Assembly: GCF_001806325.1 (NCBI RefSeq)
Contig: NZ_CP017580.1
Location: 1,240,001 to 1,304,000 of the forward strand
Source: Curtobacterium sp. BH-2-1-1
GTDB taxonomy: Bacteria > Actinomycetota > Actinomycetes > Actinomycetales > Microbacteriaceae
Direction of reading: 5' to 3'
Length of the DNA: 64,000 nucleotides
The first letter of the stretch is position 1; every line of letters starts with the position of its first letter. This document shows, piece by piece, positions 40,783 to 49,107 of the stretch. The translations under genes and the position numbers were made by a program. Under the pieces are notes generated by a model that had not been told where the DNA came from, searched no databases, and saw only the letters and a program-made list of their open reading frames with translations.

Positions 40783-41202
40783 CTACGCGCTCAGCGCCGG
40801 GATCGCCGCCGGGTCGGACGCATCGAGGAACTCCGTCAGCCGCTCGGGCTCGCCCGGCTCCTCGATCGCCGAAGCCGCCCGCCGCAACGCGAACAGCGCC
40901 CGCAGCACGCCCCGGTTCGGCTCGTGCGACCACGGCACCGGCCCGGCGCCGCGCCAGCCCGCCTTCCGCAGCGCATCGAGCCCACGATGGTACCCCACCC
41001 GCGCGTAGGCGTAGGACTCGAGGGTCGCCCCACGCTCCCACGCCTCGTCGGCGAGCAGTGCCCACGCCAGGCTCGACGCCGGGTGCGACACCACGACGCT
41101 CGCGACGGGGGCGTCGGCGGCGAGGGCGGCGGTCACCTCCGGGTCGGCGGGCAGGAGCGTCTCGGGGTTCGCGGTCGGGTTCGGCAGCAGGTTCTCCGGC
41201 AT
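40783..41202 (-). CDS. DUF3151 domain protein
   Basis: A 139-residue soluble protein matching the actinobacterial DUF3151 pattern: an opening of NLL-PNPTANPETLLPAD type, then SLAWALLADEAWERG, YAYARVGYHRGLDALRKAGWRG and VPWSHEPNRGVLRALFALRRA. Its function is unknown; the family is widely conserved in Actinobacteria and all-helical. The ATG has no Shine-Dalgarno sequence but CAGGCT lies 6 nt upstream, so it may be leaderless. Confidence 0.9.
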   Translation of the reverse strand: MPENLLPNPTANPETLLPADPEVTAALAADAPVASVVVSHPASSLAWALLADEAWERGATLESYAYARVGYHRGLDALRKAGWRGAGPVPWSHEPNRGVLRALFALRRAASAIEEPGEPERLTEFLDASDPAAIPALSA

Positions 41203-41490
41203 GCCCCCAGCCTGTCACGGCTCGAGGGCCTTGCGCGGCGCGAGACTCCCGGCGTACCGTGGGCGGGTCCTCGTCGTCATCGCGAGGCCACCGGTGCGGG
41301 ACGACCGACCGGCGGTGCGGGTGGCGGTCACGCAGGGCTCCCCGACGGAAGTGGACGCATTGCTGTCGATCACCGGATCTGCTCAGCCCTCGCGCTGACA
41401 CCGTGATCGTCGCGCCCCGTCGGGCGCTCCGCCCTCCCGTGGCGGGTCCGGTGTCGTGCGCCCAGCATCGACCACCGGGGAGGCACCCGT
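41203..41490. other. Leader region upstream of the ABC-F gene
   Basis: A 288-bp gap between divergent DUF3151 and ABC-F genes. It contains two small hairpins close to the ABC-F start: GCGCCC-CGTC-GGGCGC (41412-41427) and CCGCC/GGCGG (41429-41445). A short open frame near 41201-41398 lacks a ribosome-binding site. No operator was recognised. Confidence 0.4.
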
Positions 41491-43065
41491 ATGCCCATCA
41501 GTCCGTCCGTCGTCCTGAACGACCTCAGTTTCGCCTGGCCCGACGGCACCGTCGCGCTCAGCCACCTCACCACCGCCTTCGGCCGTGGCCGGACCGGCCT
41601 GGTCGGGAGGAACGGTGCCGGCAAGTCGACCCTCGTCCGGCTGGCCACGGGTCGGCTCCACCCCACGTCGGGCACCATCACGACGTCCGGCCCCGTCGAC
41701 CACCTGCCGCAACGCCTGCAACCGCAGAACGACGACGCGGTCGCCGACCTCCTGCGCATCCGTCCGACCCTGACGGCCCTCCGCGCGATCCTCGGCGGTG
41801 ACGCCGCTCAGGAGCACTTCGACGCCGTGGGCGACGACTGGGACCTCGAGGAACGTGCGGCCGCGGCGCTCGACGGCATCGGCCTCGGCATCGGCGCCGA
41901 ACTCGAGCGTCCGGTGAGCACCCTGTCCGGAGGTCAGGCCGTCCTCGTGGCGGTCGCCGGCATCCGGCTGCGGGGGCTCCCGATCGCGTTCCTCGACGAG
42001 CCGACGAACAACCTCGACCGTCGTGCGCGGAGCATGTTGCTCGACATGGTCGACGACTGGCCGGGCACCCTCGTCGTCGTCAGCCACGATCGCGAGCTCC
42101 TGGAGCACGTCGACGAGGTCGCCGAGCTCCGCGCGGGCGGCATGACCGTGTTCGGCGGGACCTTCAGCGCGTTCGAGGAGCACCTCGCGGTGCAGCAGGC
42201 TGCCGTCGAACGCGAGGTCCGGGTCGCCGAGCAGCGACACCGCACCGAGAAGCGCCAGCGCATCGAGGCCGAGACGAAGATCGCCCGTCGGGCCCGGTCC
42301 GGGGTGAAGGCCGCCGAGGGGATGCCGAAGATCTTCGCGAACGAGATGCGGAAGCGCGGCGAACAGACCGCCGGGCGGCTCCGCACCGGGTACGCCGAGG
42401 ACGAGGCCGCCGCACTCGCCACCAAGCGCGAGGCGGAGGGACGGTTGCGCGCGGACGAGTCCATCCACGTGACGCTCCCCGACCCGGACGTGCCGGCGTC
42501 GCGGCAGATCGCGACCATCACGCTGCGCGGGCGGGCGACGATCGTGCAGGGTCCGGAGCGCATCGCGGTCGCCGGGGACAACGGCGTCGGCAAGACGACG
42601 CTCCTCGAGCAGCTCGTCGGGGTCCCCGGCGCGCGGGCGCACCCGTTGCCCGACACGACTGCGGTCCCGCACGTCGAGCGCATCGGCTACCTGCCGCAGC
42701 GGAAGGACTCACTCGACGACGCGCTGTCGGTGCTCGAGAACGTCCGGCGGGATGCCCCGCACGTCCCGCCGGCCGAGGTGCGGAACCGGCTGGCGAAGTT
42801 CCTGGTGCGCGGGGACACCGTCGACCGCCCGGCCGGCGCGCTCTCGGGCGGGGAGCGGTTCCGGGTGGCGCTGGCGAGCCTCGTGCTCGCGGATCCGCCG
42901 CCGCAGCTGCTGGTACTCGACGAGCCGACGAACGACCTCGACCTGACGAGTGTCGACCAGCTCGTGGACGCGCTCCGGGCGTACCGGGGAGCCCTCGTGG
43001 TGGTCAGTCACGACGAGACGTTCCTCGACCGCCTCGACCTCACCACGAGGATCGAGCTCGGGTGA
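41491..43065 (+). CDS. ABC-F family ATPase
   Basis: A 524-residue cytosolic protein with two ABC domains and no membrane segment, acting on ribosomes. Domain 1: [21 protein letters not shown] and AFLDEPTNNLD. The inter-domain P-site tRNA interaction region is basic and helical (RVAEQRHRTEKRQRIEAETK). Domain 2: GDNGVGKTT, LSGGERFRVALAS and LVLDEPTNDLD. GGGGAGG precedes the ATG. The family includes translation factors (EttA-like) and antibiotic-resistance proteins that displace ribosome-bound drugs; its divergence from EttA and Uup favours the resistance-type group, but this is not proved. Confidence 0.9.
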   Translation: MPISPSVVLNDLSFAWPDGTVALSHLTTAFGRGRTGLVGRNGAGKSTLVRLATGRLHPTSGTITTSGPVDHLPQRLQPQNDDAVADLLRIRPTLTALRAILGGDAAQEHFDAVGDDWDLEERAAAALDGIGLGIGAELERPVSTLSGGQAVLVAVAGIRLRGLPIAFLDEPTNNLDRRARSMLLDMVDDWPGTLVVVSHDRELLEHVDEVAELRAGGMTVFGGTFSAFEEHLAVQQAAVEREVRVAEQRHRTEKRQRIEAETKIARRARSGVKAAEGMPKIFANEMRKRGEQTAGRLRTGYAEDEAAALATKREAEGRLRADESIHVTLPDPDVPASRQIATITLRGRATIVQGPERIAVAGDNGVGKTTLLEQLVGVPGARAHPLPDTTAVPHVERIGYLPQRKDSLDDALSVLENVRRDAPHVPPAEVRNRLAKFLVRGDTVDRPAGALSGGERFRVALASLVLADPPPQLLVLDEPTNDLDLTSVDQLVDALRAYRGALVVVSHDETFLDRLDLTTRIELG

Positions 43066-43085
43066 CCCGCCCCCGTCGCAGCGGG

Positions 43086-43781
43086 TCAGCGCCGCCGCGT
43101 CGGCCGGATCGCCAGCGACTCGATCGTGCCCCGCTCCGGCAGGTCGACCACGGTCCGGACGGCGTCGGCCACGTCCGAGGGCGCGAGGTAGTAGTCGGTG
43201 TCGTAGTCCTCGCCGAGCTTCTCGGTCAGCGCCCGCTGCATGTCCGAGTCCGTCCGGCCTGGGTGCACGCTCGACACCCGGACGCCGTTCGCCCGTTCCT
43301 CTTCCCGCAGGGCATCGGCGAACGCCCGCAGCGCGAACTTCGACGCCGCGTACACGCCGCCGCCGGGGCCGGAGTGGAACCCGGCTCCGCTGTTGATCGG
43401 CACGACGATGCCGTGCGCCGCGCGGAGGGCAGGGAGGGCGAGCCGCGTCAGCTCGGCGACCGCGAACACGTTCGTGGCGAAGACCTGCTCCCACACCTCG
43501 CGCGGGGTGTCCGCGACGGTCGAGCCCTGCTCGACCCCGGCGGAGTGCACGAGGACGTCGAGGCGCTCCGGCAGCGGCGGGAACTCGCCCGCGCCGAGGT
43601 CCCCCACGAACGGCGACGCGCTGGGCAGCTCGGCGACGAGCGCGTCCACGGCGGCGGCGGTCCGGCCGCCGACGAGCACGTGGTGCGTGCGTCCCAGGTC
43701 GAGCGCGATGGCCCGGCCGATCCCACGGGTCGCGCCCGTGACGAGTGCGGTCGGGCGGACGGGAGGCGCGGTGTCGGTCAT
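43086..43781 (-). CDS. Short-chain dehydrogenase/reductase
   Basis: A 231-residue classical SDR. Cofactor motif TGATRGIG near residue 14, catalytic Ser in INSGAGFHSG and the YAASK pair (Tyr and Lys four apart); ATNVF matches the NAG-like asparagine position. The ATG at 43781 has TAGGGT 7 nt upstream and no ribosome-binding site (probably leaderless). Residues 4-10 (TAPPVRP) are encoded by half of a dispersed palindromic element, so the N-terminal tail is repeat-derived. The substrate is unknown. Confidence 0.88.
   Translation of the reverse strand: MTDTAPPVRPTALVTGATRGIGRAIALDLGRTHHVLVGGRTAAAVDALVAELPSASPFVGDLGAGEFPPLPERLDVLVHSAGVEQGSTVADTPREVWEQVFATNVFAVAELTRLALPALRAAHGIVVPINSGAGFHSGPGGGVYAASKFALRAFADALREEERANGVRVSSVHPGRTDSDMQRALTEKLGEDYDTDYYLAPSDVADAVRTVVDLPERGTIESLAIRPTRRR
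43757..43773. repeat. Dispersed palindromic element, half copy at the SDR start
   Basis: GGACGGGAGGCGCGGTG, one arm only, overlapping codons 3-9 of the SDR gene on the minus strand. Confidence 0.7.
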
Positions 43782-43796
43782 GCGCACCACCCTACG

Positions 43797-43890
43797 GAAG
43801 GCGCGGGGCGGGCCGGCACCGCGTCTCCTGGGCTGTGGAGAACCGGACGACGGCCGCGGGGCGGGCCGGCACCGCGTCTCCTGGCCGTCA
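43797..43890. repeat. Duplicated partial palindromic elements upstream of the SDR gene
   Basis: Two direct copies (43803-43831 and 43856-43884) share about 28 bp containing GCGGGCCGGCACCGCGTCTC. The first also retains a left arm AAGGCGCGG. They fill the gap between the SDR start and the DedA stop at 43888. The arms match the dispersed family with a CGCGTCTCC variant. Confidence 0.7.
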
Positions 43891-44376
43891 GACCCGGGAC
43901 GTGTCCGCGGCGAGCCGGCGACGACGCCGGACCGTCCACACGGCGACCGCGGCGGCCGCCGCCAGCACGACGAGCACGATCACGCCCCACGGCGACCCCG
44001 CGAACGCCGCGAGCACCGCCCAGAACAGCGCGATCCCCACCGTCGCGTACACGAACGCCCACGCCACGCAGCCCGGGACCATCGCGATCGTGTACCGCCA
44101 CCACGGCACCCGGGCGATGCCGGCAGCCGCGTTCATGATCGTCTGCAGCCCCACGGTGAGGAAGCTGACCGTGACGACGGGCAGCCCCCAGCGGTCGAGC
44201 AACGCCGAACCCCGACGGACCGCCGCCGAGTCGAGCCAGCGACCCCAGCGGGACCGCGCCGCGCCGGTGACCGCGAGCCGTGCCAGCCAGTAGGTCGCCT
44301 GCGCGCGGCAGAGCACCACGACGAAGAGCGCGAGGACCAGCCACCAGAACGGGAGCCCCTCGAGGAAGGACGGCAC
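43888..44376 (-). CDS. DedA/VTT-domain membrane protein
   Basis: A 162-residue membrane protein with four to five helices, consistent with a small DedA-family (SNARE-associated, VTT) member; RWGLPVVTVSFLTVGLQTIMNAAAGIARVPWWRY has the Gly/Pro-rich re-entrant pattern. It is shorter than typical DedA proteins (about 200). DedA proteins are implicated in lipid-carrier recycling and membrane homeostasis. The GTG start has TACGGT 6 nt upstream, so it may be leaderless. Confidence 0.75.
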   Translation of the reverse strand: MPSFLEGLPFWWLVLALFVVVLCRAQATYWLARLAVTGAARSRWGRWLDSAAVRRGSALLDRWGLPVVTVSFLTVGLQTIMNAAAGIARVPWWRYTIAMVPGCVAWAFVYATVGIALFWAVLAAFAGSPWGVIVLVVLAAAAAVAVWTVRRRRRLAADTSRV

Positions 44377-44412
44377 GGGCGAACCGTAGCGACCCCGACC
44401 GGGAATGTCCCG

Positions 44413-45444
44413 TCAGCGGCGGTCGGCGTCCTCGCGGATCTTGATGCCGTCCAGGACGTCCTGCGCGCGCTTCTCGTCCTGCTTCTCGATCTGCCGGGTG
44501 TCGCGTTCGGGGAGCTGGATGTCCTCCTCCGCACGGATGCCGGCCTGCAGCTGCCGTCCGCGCTCGAGCTCGGCGTCGAACTCCGCGCCGAAGAGCAGCG
44601 CATTGTTCGTGATCCACACCCACAGCAGGAAGACGATCACGCCACCGAGGGATCCGTACGTGGCGTTGTAGTTCGAGAAGTTCCCGACGTAGAAGCCGAA
44701 CCCGACGCTGGCGATGACGAGGATCAGGATGGCCACGATCGACCCGCCGCTGACCCACCGGAACTTCGGCTGCTTGACGTTCGGCGCCCAGTAGTAGAGC
44801 ACCGCGACGACGATGATCGCGATGACGAGCAGGATCGGCCACTGCACGATGCTCAGGACGGTCGCGGCGGCGTCGCCGAGCCCGATCACGTCGCCGAAGC
44901 TGCGAGCGAGCGGGCCGGACACGAGCGCGAGCAGCCCGAGGACGAGCAGGACCACGGTGAAGAGCGTGACACCGAGCATGGTCGGGCGGAGCTTCCAGAT
45001 CGGACGCCCCTCGCGGACGTTGTAGATCCGGTTCATCGCGCGGCCGAACGCGCCGACGTACCCGGAGGCCGACCAGAGCGCACCGACCACACCGACGATG
45101 AACGTGATCGGCGCCGCTGGCGAGCGCACGAGTCCCTCGATGGGGTCCCGGAGCAGGCTGACGACCTGCTCGCCCCCGATGTTGTTGACGAGGTCGAGCA
45201 GCGTGTCGATCGTCTTCTTCGGGTCGGACACGAGCCCGAGGATCGACACCACGGCCAGCAGACCGGGGAAGAGCGCGAGCACGGTGTAGTAGGTCAGGCT
45301 CGCGGCGAGGTCGGTGCACTGGTCGCTGGAGAACTCGCGGAGCGTCTTCTTCAGCGTGTAGACCAGCGTGGGCTTGGTGAGGTCCGCCGGACTGTCGGGC
45401 TTGCGGGGGTCGTCGGGTTCGGGCTTGTGCTGCTCGCGTGCCAC
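44413..45444 (-). CDS. YihY/BrkB family membrane protein
   Basis: A 343-residue inner-membrane protein with six helices. Family landmarks include CTDLAASLTYYTVLALFPGLLAVVS, SASGYVGAFGRAMNRIYNV and IVFLLWVWITNNALLFGAEFDAELER. The C-terminal tail is acidic/basic and hydrophilic. The family was once annotated as RNase BN, which is wrong; its true role is unknown. GAGGGGG lies upstream of the GTG. The DUF3618-like gene ends 4 nt upstream, so the two form an operon. Confidence 0.92.
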   Translation of the reverse strand: MAREQHKPEPDDPRKPDSPADLTKPTLVYTLKKTLREFSSDQCTDLAASLTYYTVLALFPGLLAVVSILGLVSDPKKTIDTLLDLVNNIGGEQVVSLLRDPIEGLVRSPAAPITFIVGVVGALWSASGYVGAFGRAMNRIYNVREGRPIWKLRPTMLGVTLFTVVLLVLGLLALVSGPLARSFGDVIGLGDAAATVLSIVQWPILLVIAIIVVAVLYYWAPNVKQPKFRWVSGGSIVAILILVIASVGFGFYVGNFSNYNATYGSLGGVIVFLLWVWITNNALLFGAEFDAELERGRQLQAGIRAEEDIQLPERDTRQIEKQDEKRAQDVLDGIKIREDADRR

Positions 45445-45448
45445 GGGA

Positions 45449-45967
45449 CTACCCCCTCGCCTTCAGTGCCTGCTTCGAACGCTTGGCGGCCTGCTTGCGG
45501 TTCTTCGTCGCCCGGCGCTGGACCGCGGCGATGCCGGCGCGCTGCTTGACGCGTGCGCGGTGCTGCGGGTCGCGTTCGAGCGACTCCTCGGCGGCCTTCG
45601 CACGGGCCTTGCGCCCCTTGCGCCCGGGCTGGCTCTGCTCGGCGGCGCCCGGGCCGTCGCCACCACGGGCCCCGAACGGCAGCAGCGCGGTGAAGGCCGA
45701 CGACGCGGGCGGCTCGGCGAGGTGCCCGGCGGGGTTGTTCCGGATCGCGATGCCGACGACGATCGCCGCGACACCGGCTGCAGCGGTCACGCCCATCGCC
45801 ACGAGCGGGGTGGGGTCGCGGTGCCAGCGCTGCTTGGTCTTCGCGATCGCCAGGCGGGTGCGCGCCGGGATGTCCGCACGACGACGGATCTCGGTCACGG
45901 TGTCCGTGATGCCCTCACGTGTGCGGACGTTCGCGAGTTCGAGCTCGGGGAGACTGTCCTTGGCCAT
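45449..45967 (-). CDS. DUF3618-like membrane protein
   Basis: A 172-residue protein starting MAKDSLPELELANVRTREG. The segment VRTREGITDTVTEIRRRADIPARTRLAI resembles DUF3618. One membrane helix follows (VAMGVTAAAGVAAIVVGIAI), then a Lys/Arg-rich C-terminus (KNRKQAAKRSKQALKARG). DUF3618 genes commonly neighbour YihY in Actinobacteria, as here. The function is unknown. The start at 45967 is chosen for the conserved N-terminus; a longer reading to 46027 adds a low-quality tail. Confidence 0.78.
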   Translation of the reverse strand: MAKDSLPELELANVRTREGITDTVTEIRRRADIPARTRLAIAKTKQRWHRDPTPLVAMGVTAAAGVAAIVVGIAIRNNPAGHLAEPPASSAFTALLPFGARGGDGPGAAEQSQPGRKGRKARAKAAEESLERDPQHRARVKQRAGIAAVQRRATKNRKQAAKRSKQALKARG

Positions 45968-46351
45968 TCCCCATTTCGTACACGCTCGGGCCGGGGTCGT
46001 GTCCAGCCCCGGGCGTGTCCCGCGCACGGCGGACGCGGCCGGCGGGCACCGCCGGTGCCGGTGCCGGTCTCGCGAAAGCGACAGATCCGCGGGCCGGCCC
46101 GCCGTCCGTGTCGCGAAAGCGACAGGGTGCCGCGGGAACGCGACGGCAGACTGTCGCTTTCGCGGGGCGGGAGCGCGACCGGACGGCGGCCTGGAGGCGC
46201 GGGTCGGGCCCGCACCGCGCCTCCAGTCCGTGCCGCCGGAGCGACAGACCCGTGGGCCGGCCCGTCGTCTGTGCCGCGGAAGCGACAGGGTGCCGCGGGA
46301 CCGCGGCGGCAGACTGTCGCTTTCGCGGGGCGGGGCGGGGCCCGCCGGGCG
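45968..46351. repeat. Repeat-rich intergenic region
   Basis: This 384-bp gap contains two diverged direct copies of a unit of about 100 bp (46071-46171 and 46236-46335). Each carries CGCGAAAGCGACAG-like arms (the second diverged) and ends with CTGTCGCTTTCGCG, able to form a 14-bp stem in the first copy. A dispersed palindromic element (46191-46226) lies between the copies. I see no gene here. Confidence 0.8.
46191..46226. repeat. Dispersed palindromic element, copy between CGCGAAAGCG repeats
   Basis: Arms CTGGAGGCGCGG and CCGCGCCTCCAG, with a centre containing CGGGCCCG. It is preceded by GGACGGCGGC, and the matching TCCGTGCCGCC after the right arm could extend the stem. Confidence 0.8.
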
Positions 46352-47395
46352 TCAGGATGGGACGACGACGTCCTCGGGCAAGCCCGACGCAGCGGAGCGG
46401 CCCGCCGCCTCCATGAGCGCGAGGCTCCGCAGGTTGTCGCGACCGCTCGTCGCCGGCGCGGGACCACCGGACACCGAACGCGCGAACGCCTGCAGCCCGC
46501 CCTGCCGGTCGGTGTGCGCCATCGTCGGCAGCTCGACCGCCTCGGCCTCGTCGTCCTGCGTCCGGCGGACGGTCACGCGGTCCCCGGCCACCGCGTTCGG
46601 CTCCCCCGAGCGGCTCGTGAACCACAGTTCGCCGTCCTCGCCCTGGATGCTCCACTCGCCCGCCCAGGCCGTCCGGGGGCCGCGCGAGAGCCAGCTGCCG
46701 CGGTAGCTGACCACGAGGCCGTCGTCGAGCTCGATGATCATCGAGGCGACGGCTTCGTCCTGGTACTTGCTGTACGACGGGTACGACGACTTCGCGAACA
46801 CGCGGACGGCCTCGCGACCGGTGATCATCCGGAGGAGGTCGAAGTGGTGGATCGCCATGTCGTTGATCATCGCGTGCGGGAACCGGTAGTGCGGGTGCTC
46901 CTCGAACGCGAGGTCGTTGTCCCACTGCCGGAAGTCGACGTTGATCGCCGAGAGCTCGCCGACGGTGCTCGCGGCGAGCAGGTCCTGCACGACCCGGGGT
47001 GCGGGGTACCAGCGGTAGTTCTGGCTGACCTGGAGCACGAGCCCGAGCTCCTCGGCGCGACGGACCGCGGTGACGGCCTCGTCCGTGGTGTTGGCGAAGG
47101 GCTTCTCGACGAGGACGTGCTTGCCGGCCTCGAGCGCCTCGAGGGCGAGCGGCACGTGCGTCACGGCGGGGGCGGTGATCACGACGGCATCGGCTTCGAC
47201 CCCGGCGAGCGCCTCGGTGAGGGACGCGAACGCCGCCGACTCGGGCAGGCCGAGGTCCGACCGCACGGCGTCCAGTGTCGCCGGGACCGGGTCGACGATC
47301 CCGACCACCTCCACTTCGGTGACCTCCGGGATGGCGGTGCGGGCCCAGTTGCCGCCCCACCCTCCGAGACCGACGTGGATGATCCGGACCGTCAT
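46352..47395 (-). CDS. Gfo/Idh/MocA family oxidoreductase
   Basis: A 347-residue NAD(P)-dependent dehydrogenase acting on sugars or polyols. The Rossmann fold begins VGLGGWGGNWARTAIP. The family motif HVLVEKPFANT is at residues about 92-102, with Lys of EKP contributing to catalysis. The C-terminal alpha/beta domain has the dyad INDMAIHHFDLLR, with a conserved acidic/His pair. AAGGAG lies upstream of the ATG at 47395. It is a stand-alone gene after crtEb (same strand, 70 nt upstream of that gene's end) and its substrate is not shown. Confidence 0.92.
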   Translation of the reverse strand: MTVRIIHVGLGGWGGNWARTAIPEVTEVEVVGIVDPVPATLDAVRSDLGLPESAAFASLTEALAGVEADAVVITAPAVTHVPLALEALEAGKHVLVEKPFANTTDEAVTAVRRAEELGLVLQVSQNYRWYPAPRVVQDLLAASTVGELSAINVDFRQWDNDLAFEEHPHYRFPHAMINDMAIHHFDLLRMITGREAVRVFAKSSYPSYSKYQDEAVASMIIELDDGLVVSYRGSWLSRGPRTAWAGEWSIQGEDGELWFTSRSGEPNAVAGDRVTVRRTQDDEAEAVELPTMAHTDRQGGLQAFARSVSGGPAPATSGRDNLRSLALMEAAGRSAASGLPEDVVVPS

Positions 47396-47465
47396 GCGTG
47401 CACTCCTTCGTGGCTGGCGCCCCACGACTCCCGCGGCGCGTGCGTCCAGTCTGTCAGGGCACGGG

Positions 47466-48392
47466 TCAGTGCGTGAACGCGTACGCGATGAGTGCCATCG
47501 TCACGATGAACCCGGCGAGGTAGTTGATCCAGAGGAACCGCTTCCACCCGGCGTTCGCGGACTCGGCGCCCGCGTCGGTGACGTTCCACCACGGCAGCAC
47601 GTTGAGGGCGTACGGCACCACCACGATCGCGGCGATCGGACCAGGGAACGCCGAGAACAGCAGCGCGACACCGGCCACGAGGTACGCCACGAACGCCAGG
47701 CGCACGGTGGCGCGGGCACCGATGACGGTCGCCACGGAGCCGATCCCGCCGGCCCGGTCGGCGAGGACGTCCTGCACGGCACCGAACGCGTGCGACGCCA
47801 CGCCCCACAGGAAGAACGCCACGCACACGGCGACGAGCTGGCCGGTCCAGTGCGGGCCGGCGAGCGCCAGGCCGTAGATCGCCGGCGAGACGAAGTGGGT
47901 GCTCGACGTGAGCGAGTCGAGGAACGGCTTCTCCTTGAAGCGCAGCCCCGGTGCCGAGTAGGCGATGACGGCGAACACGCTGATCGCGAGCACGAGCCAC
48001 GACCACGGCCCGTTGCCGGACACCGCGCCGAGCACGACGAGCGCGACCAGGAACGGCACGTTCGTGACGACGACGGCCCACAGTGTGGTGCGGTGCACGC
48101 TCTTGTCGAGCAGGGCACCCTCGACCCCGCCCTTGCGCGGGTTCCGCAGGTCGGACTCGTAGTCGAAGACGTCGTTGATGCCGTACATCGCCAGGTTGTA
48201 GGGCACGAGGAAGTACACGACGCCGACGAGGAACGCCACGAGCGAGAACCCGCCCCCGCCCTCGACGCCGACCCCGCTGCCGAGCAGGTACGCGGCGCCG
48301 AACGGGTACGCGGTGTTCACCCAGCTGATCGGGCGGGACGACACGAACAGGGCGCGCAGGGTCGACGGCCTGGAGGCGGTGCTCGCGTTCAT
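47466..48392 (-). CDS. crtEb: UbiA-type prenyltransferase, lycopene elongase
   Basis: A 308-residue membrane protein of the UbiA superfamily. The first Asp-rich motif is YNLAMYGINDVFDYESD (NxxxD style) and the second is VQDVLADRAGGI. In C50-carotenoid producers this enzyme adds two C5 units to lycopene, giving flavuxanthin-type products. It is the last gene of the carotenoid operon; its ATG overlaps the crtYf stop by 4 nt. The first codons (48366-48382) resemble one arm of the dispersed repeat, with changes. Confidence 0.92.
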   Translation of the reverse strand: MNASTASRPSTLRALFVSSRPISWVNTAYPFGAAYLLGSGVGVEGGGGFSLVAFLVGVVYFLVPYNLAMYGINDVFDYESDLRNPRKGGVEGALLDKSVHRTTLWAVVVTNVPFLVALVVLGAVSGNGPWSWLVLAISVFAVIAYSAPGLRFKEKPFLDSLTSSTHFVSPAIYGLALAGPHWTGQLVAVCVAFFLWGVASHAFGAVQDVLADRAGGIGSVATVIGARATVRLAFVAYLVAGVALLFSAFPGPIAAIVVVPYALNVLPWWNVTDAGAESANAGWKRFLWINYLAGFIVTMALIAYAFTH

Positions 48393-48769
48393 CGGGTCGG
48401 TTCCTCTTCGTGGGATGGCCGGGTGGGTCGGTCGAACAGGACCCACAGGCTGGGGAGCAGCACGGTCGCGGCGATCGAGTACGCGAGGTCCTCGACCGGG
48501 ATCGCCCCGATCTTCGCACCACTGATGAGCGCCGGGTCGTACGCCACGATCCGCAGCGTCACGATGACGTTGTCGAACACGATCGTCATGACGAGCAGGG
48601 CGATGCCGGCGACGAGTCCGGTCACGAGGGCGATCCGTCGGCCGGTCGGTGCGCGGCGGCCCCGGGCACGAGCACGTCGTGCGGCGACGACCCCGGCGGC
48701 GACGGCGACCACCGCGACCGCGGCGAAGAACGGCAGCGCGAGCAGGGCGTAGGCGCCGGAGCCGGTCAC
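48389..48769 (-). CDS. crtYf: C50 carotenoid cyclase subunit, CrtYf type
   Basis: A 126-residue membrane protein, second half of the heterodimeric lycopene/C50 cyclase. Three helices and the PVEDLAY signature (the family PxE(E/D) motif) identify it. The GTG overlaps the crtYe stop (GTGA) and its stop overlaps the crtEb ATG. Whether the heterodimer makes epsilon, beta or gamma rings cannot be read directly. Confidence 0.88.
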   Translation of the reverse strand: MTGSGAYALLALPFFAAVAVVAVAAGVVAARRARARGRRAPTGRRIALVTGLVAGIALLVMTIVFDNVIVTLRIVAYDPALISGAKIGAIPVEDLAYSIAATVLLPSLWVLFDRPTRPSHEEEPTR

Positions 48770-49107
48770 GATCGGCTCCGCTCGGCCCGCCGCAGGCCCC
48801 GCGCGACGAGGGGCTGCACGAAGCCGACCAGGTTCATGGTCGTGTAGCAGAGCAGCAGGAGGAAGAAGAGCTCCTCGAGCGGGACGTCCGGCGCGAGGAG
48901 GACCCCGGTCAGCAGGTTCTGCGGCCCGATGAAGAAGATGCCGAGGGCGACCCCGAGCACGTCCCACAGCAGGAAGAACGCCACGCCGACGACCATCACG
49001 GCCGCCGCCCGCCACGGCGCCCGCCAGAAGAACAGGTGGAGCCGGGCATCGAGCACGGTCATGCCGACGAGCGACACCAGCAGCCCGGCGAGGTAGAGCC
49101 CGGGCAT
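48766..49107 (-). CDS. crtYe: C50 carotenoid cyclase subunit, CrtYe type
   Basis: A 113-residue membrane protein with three helices, beginning MPGLYLAGLLVSLVGMTVLDARLHLFFWR. The PLEELFF signature (PxE(E/D)) matches heterodimeric lycopene cyclases. Its ATG overlaps the crtI stop by one nucleotide (TGATG). With CrtYf it cyclises the elongated C50 chain in the membrane. Confidence 0.88.
   Translation of the reverse strand: MPGLYLAGLLVSLVGMTVLDARLHLFFWRAPWRAAAVMVVGVAFFLLWDVLGVALGIFFIGPQNLLTGVLLAPDVPLEELFFLLLLCYTTMNLVGFVQPLVARGLRRAERSRS

Noticed and set aside
41201..41398. A 65-codon open frame in the ABC-F leader
   Set aside because: No ribosome-binding site, unusual Arg/Pro/Ala composition and no family; kept only as part of the leader description.
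43797..43890. Partial repeats considered as a rho-independent terminator for SDR or DedA
   Set aside because: They lie upstream of the SDR gene and the copies are direct rather than inverted, so a terminator role is not supported.
48366..48382. Another copy of the dispersed element at the crtEb start
   Set aside because: GGCCTGGAGGCGGTG matches one arm only in part and has no partner arm; noted as a possible decayed remnant but not counted.
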